Assembly (NCBI GenBank): GCA_002337095.1
Contig: DDFI01000012.1
Location: forward strand, 23,089 to 47,063
Origin: Candidatus Saccharibacteria bacterium UBA1932
GTDB lineage: Bacteria; Patescibacteriota; Saccharimonadia; Saccharimonadales; Saccharimonadaceae
Length of the DNA stretch: 23,975 nucleotides
Reading direction: 5' to 3'
Part shown: positions 21,597-23,975 of the stretch, piece after piece
Position numbering within the stretch: position 1 is the first letter of the stretch
How the letters are laid out: every line of letters begins with the position of its first letter
The notes under the pieces: generated by a model
What the model saw: only the letters and a program-made list of their open reading frames with translations
Database searches by the model: none
Told to the model about the DNA's origin: nothing
Translations under genes and position numbers: made by a program

Positions 21597-22179
21597 CTAC
21601 GACAGCGCAGATCGGTCACGCATGCGTTCTCTTAAAAGCTCACGAATAATACGCGCTTTAGTTTTGCCCGTTCTGTAGGACTCGAGCTCTAGAAACACAT
21701 TTGTTTCGGGGTCAAGCATCATATTGAAGCGTTTTTCCTGGGTATTGAGCGCAAACCTCTCGATAAATAGCGCAATGATACTGCGCAGCTGCTTGGCATC
21801 CGCATACTCTTTTATCTCCAAAAAAGGATTATCCTCACCGACAATAATCGTATTGCTAAGCGGCTGATTTTTCGCAAGTAGCAGCACTGGCTTCTTGAAA
21901 CTAAGCGCCATCGCAGCCTGATATCCAATACTGAATGTGTTCTCGGACACCTCAAGAATCACCACTTCAGAACGCGCCATGGCATCTTTAACATCATGCC
22001 AGATGGCAGAATACTCACTACGCGTATATGTACGGCGTTCATTCTGCCGCTCACGGTCAGCCTCGAGCCACTCACGCGTCAGGGAATGACCCATCTCATG
22101 GACACTATCCACGATTATTCATATAATCACCCCAGTGGTCGGACAAATTATGATTCGAGGCCGCAAAATAGATATTCAT
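21597..22179 (-). CDS. Nucleoside 2-deoxyribosyltransferase-like domain fused to a ribbon-helix-helix-like tail, frameshifted
   Basis: The start at 22179 gives MNIYFAASNHNLSDHWGDYM, the first strand of the deoxyribosyltransferase fold, but this frame stops at TAG after 25 codons. Removing one base (at about 22116) joins it to IVDSVHEMGHSLTREWLEAD and the remaining ~170 residues, giving about 193. The Rossmann-like part ends with SEVVILEVSENTFSIGYQAA and KPVLLLAKN. At the position of the catalytic Glu in GYE-type motifs of this family there is Gln (GYQAA), so normal hydrolase or transferase activity is doubtful. The last ~45 residues (RFNMMLDPETNVFLELESYR, then GKTKARIIRELLRERM) look like a ribbon-helix-helix DNA-binding or dimerisation unit. 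It lies 3 nt behind the CYTH gene and is its operon partner. A nucleotide-binding regulator is a reasonable guess. Confidence 0.7.
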
Positions 22180-22182
22180 GGT

Positions 22183-22740
22183 CTAGAATTGCACTGAAGT
22201 AACTCTCAAATCAATGCCACGCGTGCGCTGATAGTACTGCGTGATACTCTCACCAGTCAGCGTATCACGCGGTATACCCAGAGATTCCGCGGTCGCATAA
22301 ATCGCTTCTTCGCTGGGCGCCTCAATCTCGACATACGGCGCCACCCCTGGCCACTCATCAATACTTACCTCAACATCACCCAGATCGTATGCATCACGAC
22401 GTGACTCCTGGATACTTCGGGGCTCGTAGCCCAGTGCTCGCAGCACGTCCAGCGTTGTATCAAATCCATCTGTCTTGACCTCGTGCTCCCGGGTGCCGTC
22501 AGCGGCATCGCTTACTCGCTCTTTAACCGCAAGTGTCGTCGTCGTACCGTCGGTACGCAGACGCATCCACTTATCGGGGGTAGCAGGAATCACATCAAAC
22601 ACGCCCCGTCGGTAATCCATATGGCCAGTTGCTAGGGCACCAATATGCTGAAGCCTCTTTTTTATCTCTTCTGCATCAATCTCAAATGCTCGTAGCTCTA
22701 TTTCTCTTTTGTCTGCTAGAGGAATTGTATCTTTTGTCAT
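22183..22740 (-). CDS. CYTH-domain protein (triphosphatase or class IV adenylate cyclase-like)
   Basis: 185 residues. The N-terminal REIELRAFEID carries the ExE signature of the CYTH triphosphate-tunnel fold, with Arg where Lys is more usual. Tunnel strands follow: KWMRLRTDGTTTTLAVKERV, REHEVKTDGFD and DVEVSIDEWPGVAPYVEIEA, each supplying the alternating Glu/Lys/Arg residues that bind a triphosphate and metal. Family members include CyaB adenylate cyclases, thiamine triphosphatases and inorganic triphosphatases; the substrate cannot be chosen here. The start lies 3 nt behind the radical SAM stop and the end 3 nt before the deoxyribosyltransferase-like gene, so all three are one operon. Confidence 0.82.
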   Translation of the reverse strand: MTKDTIPLADKREIELRAFEIDAEEIKKRLQHIGALATGHMDYRRGVFDVIPATPDKWMRLRTDGTTTTLAVKERVSDAADGTREHEVKTDGFDTTLDVLRALGYEPRSIQESRRDAYDLGDVEVSIDEWPGVAPYVEIEAPSEEAIYATAESLGIPRDTLTGESITQYYQRTRGIDLRVTSVQF

Positions 22741-22743
22741 ATC

Positions 22744-23940
22744 TTATATATTATTCATCATTTTGCTATATTCTGCAAGTCTATGCCTGCGGATTGCGGC
22801 TGGGAGTATGCCAGCTGCAAAATCATCAATCGTCTGCGTCATATCCATGCGCTGAATACATACGCCAGCCCTGAACCGGTTCTCAGTGTCCTTATACATA
22901 CGCACACCGTAGAATCCTTCCTCGCACTCAGTATCTCGTAGGCTACATGTACCGCATGACGTCTCCAAATACGACCGTCGTATCTGTTTGAATCCAATCT
23001 CACGGCCGTCAGGCAAGCGATAATCGACACTCATCCCTGAAGCTCCTGCGTTCAAATTAACACCGACCGGCTCCGCTTCTAAGCCGGCCAGCAGCTCGTA
23101 TATTGCAGCATACGATTCGCCACGCCCATCAAGTGAGTTAAGGATACGCACCTTGCACATAGGTCCAAACGTATCAATGACTCGTTTAACTCGCTCAGCA
23201 TGTTCATAGCTGGGCATGACGATATTGGCAGCAGCCGAGATGCCACGCTCATGCGCAGCAGCGATAGACCGAGATAGTGCGGTCAGTTTCAGTTCGGCAA
23301 ATGCAGCATTGCTATACTTAGGCCCTTGTACCTCTGCTAACTCGGCCGGGGTAGTGCCAAATATACTAAACACCACCTTTGTCAGGCCGGCTTCTTGCAG
23401 GCGATCGGCAAGTGCATAAAAACGCTCACCATTGCTTGTTATTTTTACCTCTAGTCCGGTCGTTCGTAGCATACTCACCAGCTCGACGATACGAGGATGA
23501 AGCGTTGGCTCTCCACCGGTGAGATGTACCTCTTTTACGTCGATAAGCCCCCTCATTTGTTGCATTGTTTCTAGAAAATGCGTATCAGCCTCTATCATAG
23601 CGGGTACAAAATTTGCGCCATTGGTATTGAGGTAGATCGAACGTCGGCCAGAATTACCATAGTCAGTAAACTCCGCGCTAGACCTGTTGCGATTATCTAC
23701 AGCTACTGGCGTTCCTTCATTGTGACAAAAGCTACACGCCATACCGCATTGGTCAATCACTTTTATGCGCAAAGATTCATCCATATGTACTGTGACAGGA
23801 GCTCCATACTCCAGCTGTCGAATACGTTCGGCGCATTCAGAGAGTATTATATCCTCAATTAATTCATGCCGAGGGTTGGTCAATTCTACGGAAGATAGCT
23901 CGTGGGGCATATTTTGACCAAGCTCAATAAAAGTTTTCAT
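22744..23940 (-). CDS. Radical SAM enzyme, MoaA-like, with a C-terminal cysteine cluster
   Basis: 398 residues. The AdoMet-binding [4Fe-4S] motif is CGMACSFC (Cys65, Cys69, Cys72), followed by HNEG as in archaeal-type MoaA, and VHLTGGEPTLHP for AdoMet binding. The TIM-barrel core runs to about residue 290. The C-terminal region has further cysteines (SCGTCSLRDTEC, then RAGVC), which may bind an auxiliary cluster like that of MoaA/SPASM proteins. No other molybdopterin gene is in the window, so a true GTP 3',8-cyclase role is uncertain. It is first in an operon with a CYTH protein and a deoxyribosyltransferase-like protein, both of nucleotide-handling folds, which points to a nucleotide-derived substrate. 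The start is at 23940, only 35 bases from the window edge; no ribosome site is visible. Confidence 0.85.
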   Translation of the reverse strand: MKTFIELGQNMPHELSSVELTNPRHELIEDIILSECAERIRQLEYGAPVTVHMDESLRIKVIDQCGMACSFCHNEGTPVAVDNRNRSSAEFTDYGNSGRRSIYLNTNGANFVPAMIEADTHFLETMQQMRGLIDVKEVHLTGGEPTLHPRIVELVSMLRTTGLEVKITSNGERFYALADRLQEAGLTKVVFSIFGTTPAELAEVQGPKYSNAAFAELKLTALSRSIAAAHERGISAAANIVMPSYEHAERVKRVIDTFGPMCKVRILNSLDGRGESYAAIYELLAGLEAEPVGVNLNAGASGMSVDYRLPDGREIGFKQIRRSYLETSCGTCSLRDTECEEGFYGVRMYKDTENRFRAGVCIQRMDMTQTIDDFAAGILPAAIRRHRLAEYSKMMNNI

Positions 23941-23975
23941 ATATTTTTTAGGTTCAAGACTAGTTAACTCTCTTC

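Noticed and set aside
22744..23940. Radical SAM protein as a prokaryotic viperin
   Set aside because: The cluster motif CGMACSFC followed by HNEG and the extra C-terminal cysteines fit MoaA-like enzymes better than the viperin pattern (CNYxCxFCF).

Overview
The window looks like chromosome from a small-genome bacterium of the candidate phyla radiation, most likely a Saccharibacteria (TM7) relative. This is an inference. The response-regulator receiver domain resembles, from memory, those of that phylum. Genes are tightly packed and often overlap, and TGA clearly acts as stop (crtB, crtYc, the sensor kinase), so code 25 of Gracilibacteria/Absconditabacteria does not apply. Many start codons lie 6-9 nt behind a TATACT/TATAAT-like -10 box, which implies leaderless mRNAs. 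I saw no rRNA, tRNA, CRISPR array or transposase, and no gene-free stretch longer than 300 bases.

Region 1 (1-8648) holds six large carbohydrate-active or beta-helix proteins on alternating strands: a partial beta-helix protein cut by the left edge, a glycosyl-hydrolase-like TIM-barrel protein, a polysaccharide-lyase-like jelly roll, a two-domain beta-helix protein, an FN3+GH18 chitinase-like enzyme, and a large right-handed beta-helix protein. They share no fold, yet all six begin with the same ten-residue basic motif, roughly M-S-I-x-[AST]-R-[RK]-[LMW]-x-R. None has a hydrophobic signal peptide. This is the most novel signal in the window: a candidate export or sorting tag for polysaccharide-degrading enzymes.

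Region 2 (8740-13603) is a compact carotenoid operon, crtE-crtB-crtI-crtYc-crtYd-crtEb, with overlapping stops and starts. From crtB on, gene content and order match the C50-carotenoid (decaprenoxanthin-type) operon of Corynebacterium. Saccharibacteria commonly live on Actinobacteria, so transfer from a host lineage is plausible. crtE carries a one-base frameshift inside its first aspartate-rich motif.

Region 3 (13689-18061) holds a small unknown protein, a sensor histidine kinase apparently initiated at ATT, its response regulator, and an RsuA/RluB-type pseudouridine synthase. Both two-component proteins have long Pro/Ala/Thr-rich tails.

Region 4 (18064-20058, minus) is a two-gene unit: a transglutaminase-like protein with a visible Cys-His-Asp triad, and one base further a 49-residue peptide, followed by a long hairpin and an intrinsic terminator.

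Region 5 (20108-21592) is the ribosome-assembly GTPase gene der.

Region 6 (21597-23940, minus) is a three-gene operon: a MoaA-like radical SAM enzyme, a CYTH phosphohydrolase/cyclase-like protein, and a nucleoside-2-deoxyribosyltransferase-like domain fused to a ribbon-helix-helix-like tail. The last gene is frameshifted near its start.

Three genes (the glycosyl hydrolase at 1276, crtE, and the deoxyribosyltransferase-like gene) are each broken by exactly one base. Assembly or long-read error is the simplest common explanation, though each site has a possible biological reading.
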